A stretch of 64,000 nucleotides of DNA from Leptospiraceae bacterium (GTDB lineage: Bacteria; Spirochaetota; Leptospiria; Leptospirales; Leptospiraceae): contig JADJSX010000013.1 in the NCBI GenBank assembly GCA_016711485.1, forward strand, positions 62,001 to 126,000, read 5' to 3'. The notes beneath the pieces are model-generated. The model did not search any database. It saw only the letters and a list, made by a program, of their open reading frames with translations, and was not told the DNA's origin. Positions 9,105 through 18,200 of the stretch are shown one piece after another; position 1 is the stretch's first letter; each line of letters starts with the position of its first letter. A program made the translations under genes and the position numbers.

Positions 9105-9242
9105 ATGAAGTTTGAAGATAAATTAAGAATATTAGAAAATGCTAATGAATTAATAAATTCAATAGCCCGCGGCAGCGAGCCCACCGCTAGGTGCAAACCT
9201 CCCGTGGACGCAGGACTCACCTTGCGTAAGGTGAATTATTAA
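9105..9242 (+). CDS. Tiny ORF (45 codons) in a dispersed repeat element
   Basis: A short ORF with an AAGGAAAATT ribosome-binding-like stretch just before the ATG. The first codons give MKFEDKLRILENANELIN and the last LTLRKVNY. A second copy at 39011-39130 has matching ends (RILDKANKLMN near the start, ARKVRY at the end) but an unrelated middle. The middle of this copy (about 9162-9215) is distinctly GC-rich. The stop lies within the repeat motif CACCTTGCGTAAGGTGAATTATTAA. Whether a peptide is made is unknown; the conserved frame, ribosome site and ends argue for listing it. It matches no family I recognise. Confidence 0.35.
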   Translation: MKFEDKLRILENANELINSIARGSEPTARCKPPVDAGLTLRKVNY

Positions 9243-9344
9243 GAAATAAGGAAACATTGTATTAAATGTCGCGGTTGCAAATAAAAAATGTATGTAGCAG
9301 ATTCTTCCAAGTTTTATTTTTAGAATTATGTTAAAATGAATACC

Positions 9345-9464
9345 ATGACAAAATTACTCGTGAATTATTTTTTTTCAGGGACATTATTCATTGCTGGAAT
9401 CATTCATTTGATACCCGCTCGAGTTTTGTTTGATTCAGAGTGGTATATTCTATTTAGCCGCTAA
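9345..9464 (+). CDS. Possible small membrane peptide or truncated membrane protein
   Basis: A 39-codon ORF beginning MTKLLVNYFFSGTLFIAGII, with one hydrophobic segment followed by HLIPARVLF. This resembles the first helix of polytopic membrane proteins of the DUF4345/DoxX kind, so it may be an N-terminal remnant. Its last codons overlap the end of the convergent lipoprotein gene by 15 bases. There is no clear ribosome binding site. Chance occurrence is quite possible. Confidence 0.2.
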   Translation: MTKLLVNYFFSGTLFIAGIIHLIPARVLFDSEWYILFSR

Positions 9465-10019
9465 AAATTCGGATAATTTCTTTAAGTCATTATTCTCAAT
9501 GCTAAATGTCATTGGTTTTTCTCCAGAATACAATCTAATTTTTATTGGATTTGAAGTAGATATACTTTGTTCAAATGAATCATTTAATTTTATTGAACCT
9601 CTTAGGATTTTATAATTGGAACTACTAACCTTTGAGTTGGAACCATATACTTTAGAAATATTTTCAGCGGAAATTTCTTCAATTTTATAATTTAATTTAT
9701 TATCATCTATAAGAAAGATAACATCCCCTTTTAATGGTTCTCTATTAATATCAGCCTGCACGTTAAATGTAACTTTTGGAGCAGTAACATTGTTATTTTT
9801 AATTTCTTTATAAAAGATACATTTTGCAGCAAAAACTGGTATATCACTACCCATTAATCGATGGGTTTCTTGAGAATAAAGATTTGCTTCTAGGGTAACC
9901 GTTTTAATACCTTTGAATTCATCATTTTTTATTTCTAAAGTAGCTTCTGGTTGTTTTATGAACATGGATAGACATCCATTTAATGTAATTAATACAAGAC
10001 ATAGGATAATTTTTTTCAT
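9450..10019 (-). CDS. Putative lipoprotein of unknown function
   Basis: A 189-residue protein with a short signal peptide, MKKIILCLVLITLNGC, whose lipobox ends at Cys16, so it is probably exported and lipid-anchored. The mature part is hydrophilic, rich in Lys, Asn and Ser, with beta-strand-like alternation. No catalytic motif or known domain was recognised. It stands alone, with repeats on both sides. Start chosen at the ATG giving the signal peptide. Confidence 0.7.
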   Translation of the reverse strand: MKKIILCLVLITLNGCLSMFIKQPEATLEIKNDEFKGIKTVTLEANLYSQETHRLMGSDIPVFAAKCIFYKEIKNNNVTAPKVTFNVQADINREPLKGDVIFLIDDNKLNYKIEEISAENISKVYGSNSKVSSSNYKILRGSIKLNDSFEQSISTSNPIKIRLYSGEKPMTFSIENNDLKKLSEFLAAK

Positions 10020-10124
10020 TTAATTTTTCCTTTATATTCGTTACCTGTTATATGCAGATTTATCGCAACGTCAATGATACTAATTAAATAAGCAGCAAAA
10101 TAGTATAAAGTATTTTTCTTTAAT

Positions 10125-10150
10125 AACTCACCTTACGCAATCGCTATTAT
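10125..10150. repeat. Short dispersed repeat (ACTCACCTTACGCAA plus CGCAATCGCTATTA)
   Basis: The 15-mer ACTCACCTTACGCAA also occurs near 21792 and 38964, and as a variant at 9214. The following CGCAATCGCTATTA recurs at about 13909-13922. The block sits immediately upstream of the cytochrome coding frame and may mark the point where that gene lost its 5' end. Confidence 0.5.
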
Positions 10151-10203
10151 CATTTCTTAACAAAAGCAATGATTGTTTTCGAGATGCATTTGAAAAAGAA
10201 CCT

Positions 10204-11172
10204 ATGGCATGGTGCTTAAACTGTCATGCCCCCTACTGGTATGAGCCTTCCAAACACAGACCAGAATTCAATCAGTCTATTGCGAGATTTTCCTATCGGG
10301 AGACTTATATGACGGAGGGAACTGTATTTTTTATAAACAGGTCAATCGATAAAGATAGTTTGTATCTTTACAAGGAAAAATACAAATATGAAGAAATGGA
10401 AAATCCCTTGAATAAGGAGGGTGTGAACTGTGCAGTCTGCCATGTTCGGAATGGAAAAATTATTTCTGGCAATAATCTTTCTTTGGCAAAAAAAATCCGG
10501 ATATTTCTTTGGGGTGGTCATTCGGTTTTGACAGACCCTTCTTTAAAAACTCCCAACTTCTGTGCTGGTTGTCATGAATTTACATTTCCTAGCTCTTATT
10601 ATCCCGCAATTACTTATTCTTCTAAACCCATGCAAAGCACAGTCACAGAGTTTTTTAAGATCCACCAATTAGCGAAAAAAAATAATCATTACAAAAAAGA
10701 TTCGCTCTACCCGAACTGCAACGGTTGCCATATTCATAAAGAGGCACATGTTTCTTCTGGGATTTTAAATCTAGATGCATTTAAAAAAAAATTTCTTTTT
10801 CGTTTTTCTAAAAATATACAAAACAAAGAACTAATCGTTTTAGTCACTATTCCAAAAATCGGACACAATTTTCCGACTGGAGATTTGTTTCGCCAAATTC
10901 AAATCAAAGCCTATGATCAAAAAGAAAACCTCGTTGGATTTTATAAAATTTCTCTCGATGTAAATAACAATACATTTGTAACCGAATCCGATACCAGTTT
11001 AAAACCAGAAGACACACAATCCGTTTCTCAAAAAATCACTGTACCTATCAGTTCAGATCCAGTCAAATGCAGAGTTGAATATCATTTCGAAGGAAAAATC
11101 GAACATCTACTCAGTCAAGATATACCAGTCTCTGAAAAACAAATTCAACTTTTTTACGGTGACTGTAAATAA
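10204..11172 (+). CDS. Multihaem cytochrome c-like protein, probably 5'-truncated
   Basis: A 322-residue reading frame with four CxxCH haem-binding motifs: CLNCH (residues 4-8), CAVCH (about 79), CAGCH (about 119) and CNGCH (about 173). It resembles periplasmic multihaem electron carriers. The motif at residue 4 and the absence of any signal peptide show that the N-terminus is missing. The frame is open upstream, and the codons from about 10165 (SNDCFRDAFEKEP) read like cytochrome sequence, but beyond that lies the short repeat at 10125-10150. No ribosome site precedes the ATG. The C-terminal half (about 200-322) is a beta-rich domain without haem motifs. It is probably non-functional for haem attachment, since haem c is added only after export. 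Confidence 0.7.
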   Translation: MAWCLNCHAPYWYEPSKHRPEFNQSIARFSYRETYMTEGTVFFINRSIDKDSLYLYKEKYKYEEMENPLNKEGVNCAVCHVRNGKIISGNNLSLAKKIRIFLWGGHSVLTDPSLKTPNFCAGCHEFTFPSSYYPAITYSSKPMQSTVTEFFKIHQLAKKNNHYKKDSLYPNCNGCHIHKEAHVSSGILNLDAFKKKFLFRFSKNIQNKELIVLVTIPKIGHNFPTGDLFRQIQIKAYDQKENLVGFYKISLDVNNNTFVTESDTSLKPEDTQSVSQKITVPISSDPVKCRVEYHFEGKIEHLLSQDIPVSEKQIQLFYGDCK

Positions 11173-11572
11173 AACTATTCTCATTAGATGTGAATACGAC
11201 CGACGAAAAAATTGAAATATTATTTGTATTACAATTTAGCGTATAGGCAAATTTTGAGTATCCGCACACTATGTTATACTCCCGTCTATCGTTCGGTAGC
11301 TGCAACCGAACAGGAATTAAATGTAATGATTTAATTCTTTACCAAAACAAACCATTTCTCTGGATTAATTAAAAATTTTCTTAATCTTAATTCTTTTCAA
11401 TAGAAACATTCTTTTTATTCGTTGAAAATAGTATTCTCAGTAAAAAAGATTAAAAATTTCAAAATAAACTATTGTTATCTTGAATAGAACGAGCGAAAAT
11501 ACCTAATATTGAGTATTGACAGCCCGTAGAACTTCGTGTATGTTTTCACAATTGTACTGGTAAATATTGAAA
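11173..11572. other. Intergenic region with one perfect hairpin
   Basis: A 400-base AT-rich gap between the cytochrome fragment and the cyclase. The only structure seen is a seven-base inverted repeat (GTTCGGT at 11291-11297, ACCGAAC at 11305-11311). It lacks a T-run, so it is not a standard terminator. No gene is supported; the cyclase promoter presumably lies in the last 100 bases. Confidence 0.4.
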
Positions 11573-13819
11573 ATGAATAACAATTATATTATAACTCTAG
11601 TTGGATTGTTTTTACTTTCAATATATTTCTGTGATTTGCCTGAGTTATTTCAAACTTATTCTATCGATATTTCCACAAAGTTTTCTGCCATCCTTTTTTT
11701 TATAGTTTGTTTTGCCTTAGTGTATTTTAAAAGGATATATCAAAATAAACTTATTCTTTCGAAGAAGGTGGAAGAACTAGAGTACGAAAGTAAAAATTTA
11801 AAGGATTTAAAAAATCCTAATCACCCAAATTTTATTAATAGTCTCATTGATATAACAACCTATCAAAAAACAGAAATACATATTAGAAAACTTTCTGTTG
11901 CCATCGAACAAAACCCGACTACCATTGTGATCACTGACATTGCGGGTAATATAGAATATGCGAATCCAAAATTCACGGAACTTACCGGTTATTCTTTTGA
12001 TGAAGTTAAAGGACTTAATTCAAATAAATTAAAGTCAGGTAAAACCGATTCAAAAGTGTATAGAGAACTTTGGAGAACAATTTTAAGTGGAGAAGTATGG
12101 AAAGGTGAATTTATAAATAAAAAAAAGAACGGGGAGGAGTTTATTGAAAGTGCGATTATTTCTCCCATCTTTGATGAAAGAGGAGAAATAATAAATTTCC
12201 TAGCAATATATGAAGATATTACTGAAAAACGAAACTCAGAAAAAAAGATCCTAGAACAACAAATACAATTAGAAAATAGTTATCATGAACTTGAAATAGC
12301 CAAAAAAAAAGCAGAAGATTCAATGTCGGAAATCGAAAAGTTAAATGAATTTACTCGCAAAATTAATTCTTCTCTAAGCACTTCTGTTATATTAAAAGAA
12401 ATATATTCTTACATTTACAATAGAACTGGATTTGATTTAATTTGGATTTTGTTAGTAAATAAAAAAAAGGGGCAAATATTCTCCGATTCAAATCTTTCAG
12501 TATTTAATTCTGCGGAAAATCTAGATATTGCGTTCTTTCGAGAATTTAAAATGAAACTGAATGCATCTCTTGGTGTATCATTCAAAACTTATCAAACTAG
12601 AATTCCTTTTTATACGCTAGATGCGATGAATTCAAAAAGAAGTATTACAAATTTATTTGATAATAAAAAAATCAGATTGCGTAGTATTGATTTTGAGATT
12701 CAGAGAAAAGGAAATTTTCAATCAATGCTTCAAATTCCACTTATTCTGCAAAATGAAGTAATTGGAATCTTAAATCTCACTGCACATCGTAGGCTAGTAG
12801 ATATTCAAAATGAGGATATTCGTTATTTGATGCGTTTTGCAGATCAAATAGCAGGTGTAATTTTTAATGCACATTTAATGGAGGAACTGCAAGAGGCAAA
12901 GCAAGATGCAGAAATTTCTGAGAAAATTGCTCTTATGGCGCAGAAAGAAATGGAACAAGAAAAGAGAAAGTCTGACCAATTACTTTTAAATATCTTACCG
13001 GAAGAAATTGCAAAAGAATTAAGAGAGAAAGGAGCAATTCGTCCTGTTCAGTATCAATCTGTATCTGTAATGTTTACTGACTTCAAAGGCTTCACAAAAA
13101 TTGCTGAGACTATGACTCCTGCAGAATTAATCGATGAACTCGATATATGTTTTTCTTATTTTGATTCTTTGATGGATCGATTTAATTTGGAAAAACTTAA
13201 AACAATAGGCGATAGCTATATGTGTGCTGGTGGAATTCCAATCGAAAACAGAACACATTCAGTAGATACAATTCTTGCTGCATTGGAAATTCAAGCAGTC
13301 ATGTTTGAATCAAAAAAATTGAGACAATCTTTAAATCTCCCTTTTTGGGAGTTACGCCTTGGTATCCACACAGGTCCTTTAATTGCAGGTGTGATTGGGG
13401 AAAAAAAATTTGCTTATGATGTTTGGGGAGATACTGTAAATGTTGCTTCTAGAATGGAATCGAGTGGGACTCCTGAAATGGTAAATATTTCAAAGGCAAC
13501 CTATGATTTAGTAAAAGATTTTTTTCATTGTGAATACAGAGGAGAAATACAAGCCAAGAATAAAGGTTTTGTTGAAATGTATTATGTAATGGGGATACGA
13601 AAGGAACTTTGTGTAGAAGATGAACCAAGAGTCCCCTCTTTCCGTTTTTGGATTTTATATGATCGACTTAAAAAAGGCAAACCACTCAATGTAAAAAATT
13701 TAAAGGATAGAAGAGTAGGATTAAATGATAATCGAAAGGATTTCAAAGAAAGAAGAAAAAATTCTAGGAATAGCTTACCAGTTCAAAAAAAGGATACTAA
13801 AGAGGAAATACTGAATTAG
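11573..13819 (+). CDS. PAS-GAF adenylate cyclase (class III), membrane-anchored
   Basis: A 748-residue protein predicted to make cAMP from ATP. Two N-terminal hydrophobic segments (about 5-20 and 32-52) anchor it. A PAS domain (about 105-220) and a GAF-like domain (about 270-430) follow, linked by coiled coils, then a class III cyclase domain (about 490-690). Metal-binding aspartates are seen in VMFTDFKGFT (near residue 500) and IGDSYM (near 545). The Lys in KLKTIGD and the Asp in YDVWGDTVN are the pair that in this family specify adenine rather than guanine. The ATG at 11573 is preferred to the TTG two codons earlier. The C-terminal 60 residues are basic and probably disordered. The catalytic domain closely resembles that of the giant cyclase at 25694-30610. 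Confidence 0.92.
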   Translation: MNNNYIITLVGLFLLSIYFCDLPELFQTYSIDISTKFSAILFFIVCFALVYFKRIYQNKLILSKKVEELEYESKNLKDLKNPNHPNFINSLIDITTYQKTEIHIRKLSVAIEQNPTTIVITDIAGNIEYANPKFTELTGYSFDEVKGLNSNKLKSGKTDSKVYRELWRTILSGEVWKGEFINKKKNGEEFIESAIISPIFDERGEIINFLAIYEDITEKRNSEKKILEQQIQLENSYHELEIAKKKAEDSMSEIEKLNEFTRKINSSLSTSVILKEIYSYIYNRTGFDLIWILLVNKKKGQIFSDSNLSVFNSAENLDIAFFREFKMKLNASLGVSFKTYQTRIPFYTLDAMNSKRSITNLFDNKKIRLRSIDFEIQRKGNFQSMLQIPLILQNEVIGILNLTAHRRLVDIQNEDIRYLMRFADQIAGVIFNAHLMEELQEAKQDAEISEKIALMAQKEMEQEKRKSDQLLLNILPEEIAKELREKGAIRPVQYQSVSVMFTDFKGFTKIAETMTPAELIDELDICFSYFDSLMDRFNLEKLKTIGDSYMCAGGIPIENRTHSVDTILAALEIQAVMFESKKLRQSLNLPFWELRLGIHTGPLIAGVIGEKKFAYDVWGDTVNVASRMESSGTPEMVNISKATYDLVKDFFHCEYRGEIQAKNKGFVEMYYVMGIRKELCVEDEPRVPSFRFWILYDRLKKGKPLNVKNLKDRRVGLNDNRKDFKERRKNSRNSLPVQKKDTKEEILN

Positions 13820-13885
13820 CCTTAAAGCGATATCGGATAACGTTACTTTCTTTGTAGGAAGTTTTGAACTAAACGAGGGAAAATT

Positions 13886-13925
13886 GCTATACCGCCGGCT
13901 ATTGATTTCGCAATCGCTATTAATT
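13886..13925. repeat. Short dispersed repeat between cyclase and epimerase genes
   Basis: GC-contrasting stretch with CCGCCGGCTATTGATTTCGC followed by CAATCGCTATTA. The 14-mer CGCAATCGCTATTA is shared with 10137-10150. It is part of the REP-like DNA scattered in intergenic gaps of this window. Confidence 0.35.
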
Positions 13926-14000
13926 CATTCATACAAGTAAAAAAAAATTGTTTCTCTTTTTAGATTGCAACCTTAAAAACTAGTTTTAGATTTGTTACAT

Positions 14001-14981
14001 ATGAACTTTTTAATACCTGTCTTATTTGTTTTATCTATGATTCTTCATGAATGCAAATCTATAAATAATAAATCAATTACTTCGATAGAGTCAAAAGATT
14101 GTAAATTAGACGTTCTACCTGAAATTGGTTTTACCATCAGTAATATTCGTTTTTTAAATAAGAGTATTTTATATTTTCCTATGAAAGAAGAGGAATATAA
14201 AAATGAAAAAAGACTAGCAGGAAATCCATTTTTACATCCCTGGGTAAATAGACTGAGGGAGGAAAAAATAATTTGGAAAGAAGAATACAATTGGGATAAA
14301 AAAGACACTCATATCATTCGGTATCAAAATGGTTTACCTATTCATGGTTTACTTTTAAAAAGTTCTAGGTGGACTTATGAAAAAAATGAAAATCAAATTT
14401 TAGGAACATACATTTTTAATTCCAAAGAAGAATTAAATATTTTTCCATTTGAACATAAAATCCAAATGAAATATGAATTAAATAAAATAAATTCCAATTG
14501 CGAAATAAATGTTCAATTCAAAATCGAAAACCTGAGTTCCAAAGAAATGCCTGTAGTTAGTGGTTTCCATCCTTATTTTTCCACCATTGGTTATAATAAA
14601 AAAGATATTAAAATTGTAATTCCACCCTCGATGTATTGGGAAAATGATTCATCAAAAATACCAACAGGAAAATTAAAAAACAAAAAAGAAATCTTACATA
14701 TACAACACTTAGATCATGTATTCACAGACTTTAATAACCAAACATTTTCTTTAATATTTCCTGATTATTCAATAGAAATAATTCCCGAAAAAGATATGGA
14801 TCAAATGGTAGTATTTTCTCCCGAAGACAAAGATTTTATTTGTATAGAACCTATGACTGCTCCTACTAACGCATTTGAATTATATAAAAATAAATATTTT
14901 AATAATATGAAAACAGTTAAACCTGGAAAATATTTTCAAACAGGATTTTCAATTAAATTAAGACCAATTTCCAATTTGTAA
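14001..14981 (+). CDS. Aldose 1-epimerase-like (galactose mutarotase family) exported protein
   Basis: A 326-residue protein with a hydrophobic N-terminus (MNFLIPVLFVLSMILHEC), which may be a lipoprotein signal ending at Cys17. The body shows the galactose mutarotase fold signatures: GNPFLHPWVNRL, a histidine in LPIHGLL, the GFHPYFS motif carrying the second active-site histidine, and FICIEPMTAPTNAF with the catalytic glutamate. Family members interconvert alpha and beta anomers of sugars or bind modified hexoses. The ATG at 14001 is preferred to a TTG three codons upstream. It has no operon partner. The sugar specificity cannot be read from the sequence. Confidence 0.8.
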   Translation: MNFLIPVLFVLSMILHECKSINNKSITSIESKDCKLDVLPEIGFTISNIRFLNKSILYFPMKEEEYKNEKRLAGNPFLHPWVNRLREEKIIWKEEYNWDKKDTHIIRYQNGLPIHGLLLKSSRWTYEKNENQILGTYIFNSKEELNIFPFEHKIQMKYELNKINSNCEINVQFKIENLSSKEMPVVSGFHPYFSTIGYNKKDIKIVIPPSMYWENDSSKIPTGKLKNKKEILHIQHLDHVFTDFNNQTFSLIFPDYSIEIIPEKDMDQMVVFSPEDKDFICIEPMTAPTNAFELYKNKYFNNMKTVKPGKYFQTGFSIKLRPISNL

Positions 14982-15223
14982 ATTGAAAAATAAAACAGAA
15001 TAGTATTCTTTTTTGAGAAGGTAAAATAAATAAAAATTCCCGCTTTTAGTTCATTCTTTAATCAATGCTCTCGGTAGTAATCTTCTAAATTTTTCTTGAA
15101 GCAAATTTACGTTAACTTCATAGTATTTTGCTGTTGGAGAAATTCAAGGTGATGGATGGAAAATATTGAGGTTGAAAAAAAACTTTAAAGTAGAATTCTG
15201 TGAAACGAGGAGCAATAAGCGAA

Positions 15224-18200
15224 ATGCAACGTCCAGAAATGAAGGTGCCTAGTCCACCAAATGAAAAAGAAAGACTAAAGGCACTACAAAGCTATAACCT
15301 ACTTGATACTCTACCCGAACAGCAATTTGATCGACTCACCCGATTAGCCGCTTCCATTTGTGGAGTACCCATTGCACTAGTGAGCCTTGTAGATAAAGAC
15401 CGTCAATTGTTCAAGTCGAATGTTGGTCTGGATGCCACCGAGACACCGCGTAATATTTCTTTTTGCCAGCATGCTATTATGGATAAGCAGATATTTGAAG
15501 TTACAGATGCGACTAACGACAAACGATTCGAACAGAACCCTCTCGTCACGGGTGCCCCCAATATTCGGTTTTATGCGGGTTATCCCCTAGTTACACCAGA
15601 TGGTTTTACCCTTGGAACTTTGTGCGTAATGGATCGAATACCTAAAAATCTGACTGAAAGCCAGAAAGAATCTTTGCAACTATTGGCAGAAGAGGTAGTA
15701 GACAATATTATCGCTAGACGTGAACATAAGGAACTCAAACGGAACACAACCCTGCTTAACGATGCTCAACGTATTGCAAATATGGGAGCCTGGGAACTTG
15801 ACCTCGCTACCGGTAAAACCATTTGGACCGATGAGGTCTATAGCATACACGAAGTAGACAAAGACTTTGACCACAATAAGGTAAATGGTATTGAATTCTA
15901 CCATCCTAGTGATCGTCCTGTGATTTCCCAAGCCCTCAATAAAACTATCGAACAACTTGTTCCATTCGATGTTACCTGTCGTTTTATCACAGCCAAAAGC
16001 AATCATCGTTGGGTGCGAGCTTCGGGCTATCCCATTGTATTAGATGGGAAAGTAACGTTCTTAATTGGAATGCTCCAAGATATCACCGACCAAAAACAAA
16101 AAGAGCAGGAAATCCGCGACATCACCAACGCCGTTGATGCCAACTCACTGGTCTCTATGACGGATAATAAAGGAAATATAGTAAAAATCAACCAACGTTT
16201 TTGCGAAATCAGTGGTTACTCCGAAGCTGAACTACTTGGACAAAACCACCGCATCATTAACTCTGGCTATCACGATAAATCGTTTTGGCAAGATCTGTGG
16301 AAAACTATTTCCTCTGGAAAAGTTTGGAAGGGCGAAGTAAAAAATCGTGCCAAAGATGGTAGCGAATACTGGGTATCATCCGTTATCAATCCGATCTTTG
16401 ACGAAACAGGCAAGATTATCTATTACTTGTCTATCCGCCAGAATATTACAGACCGAAAAAAAGTAGAATTGGAACTGGAAGCTGCCAAACAAAAACTCGA
16501 TAGCATTTTTGTAGAAATGGAAGATGTGGTTTGGTCGGTAAGTCTGCCCGATTACAAAATGTTATTTATGACACCATCGGCTGTTAAACTGTATGAAATT
16601 CCCTATGAAGAGTTTATGGCTGACAATACTTTCTGGGAAAAAGTAATATATGAAAACGATAAGCCGGTTATCGACAAAATTTACAAGCAGCTGAGTGAGA
16701 AGGGTCACTATCACGAAGAATACCGAATAGTAACCAGAAGTGGAAAAATAAAATGGATTTCGAATAAAGGCAAGGTGATTCACGATGCTCAGGGTGTACC
16801 TACCCGTCTTGATGGATATATAAGTGATATTTCCGAGAATAAATTTGCCGAACAGTATTTGAAAGAAAGTGAAGCAAATCTCAAAGAAGCTCAAACCATT
16901 GCACGAATTGGTCGTTGGGAACTTGACCTGGTATTTAACCGCCTACATTGGTCAGATTCTGTTTTTGAAATCTTCGAAATCGACAAAGAGAAATTTCATG
17001 CCACCTACGAGGGCTTTTTGAACACCATACACCCCGATGACCGTGATTTGGTAAACAATGCCTATTCCCACTCGCTAGAAACTAAACAGCCCTACGAAAT
17101 TGTACATCGTCTGCAAATGAATGACGGACGCATCAAATGGCTGAAAGAAAACTGCCGAACTGATTATGATACGGAAGGAAAAGCTCTACGTAGTGTGGGA
17201 GTAGTGCAGGATATTACGGAATCAAAATTGACGGAAATTCGAATCCAGAAAAGTGAAGAAGCTCTCAAAAACGCACAGCAGATTGCGAAAATGGGCAGTT
17301 GGGAACTTGATTTACGAACCAACGAAGTAATTTGGACAGAAGAATTGTACAAAATGTATGGGTTTGACCCAAAACTACCTCCTCCACCTTACACCGAACA
17401 TATGAAATTGTTTACATCGGAAAGTTGGGAGCTACTTTCTAAATCCTTGGAGCAAACAGGTGAGAAAGGAATTCCCTACGAGCTCGAACTTAGAACCATT
17501 CGAAAGGATAAGACTAATGGATGGATGTGGGCACGCGGAGAAGCAATCTTTGACAATAGAAATCATATTATAGGGCTAAGAGGAGCCGCTCAAGACATTT
17601 CCGATAGAAAAGAGGTAGAAGAACTGGCTCACCAAACAGCTCTTCGGTTGGATCTGGCCACAAAGGCTGCAAGTATCGGAGTCTGGGATTATAACATTGT
17701 GGAAAACAAACTCGTCTGGGATGACCAGATGTACGTGCTTTTTGGAATTAACAAAAATGCTTTTTCTGGTATCTACGAAGCCTGGCGTTCCAGCTTACAT
17801 CCTGAAGATAGGGAAAGAAGTGAGAGGGAAGTTGAGCTGGCAATCAAAGGTGAAAAAGAATTCAATACAGAATTCCGGATAGTATGGCCTGATAATTCTG
17901 TTCGCCATATTAGAGCCCTTGCAACCGTTATCCGAGATTCGGATAATCAACCTCTTCGTTTGGTCGGCACAAACTGGGATATTACGAAAGAAAGGTTACT
18001 TGCGGAATCGCTGGTGACAGCCAAACAAGCGGCCGAAAAAGCAAATAAAGCTAAATCGGAATTTCTTGCCAATATGAGCCATGAGATTCGCACTCCTCTA
18101 AATGGGGTCATTGGCTTTACCGAGTTACTGAAAAATACTCCCTTATCGCACATTCAACAAACTTATGTAGATAATGCCAATGTATCGGGATATACTCTGC

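Noticed and set aside
9430..9615. Plus-strand open frame of 61 codons
   Set aside because: It is antisense to the lipoprotein gene at 9450-10019, which has a signal peptide and coherent composition; the plus-strand frame has no ribosome site.
11111..11305. Minus-strand 64-codon frame over the end of the cytochrome gene
   Set aside because: It starts inside the 11291-11311 hairpin, overlaps a coherent plus-strand gene and shows no protein-like features.
14988..15020. Terminator after the epimerase-like gene (AGAATAGTATTCT then T-run)
   Set aside because: The stem is only about four to six bases with almost no loop, too weak to support.
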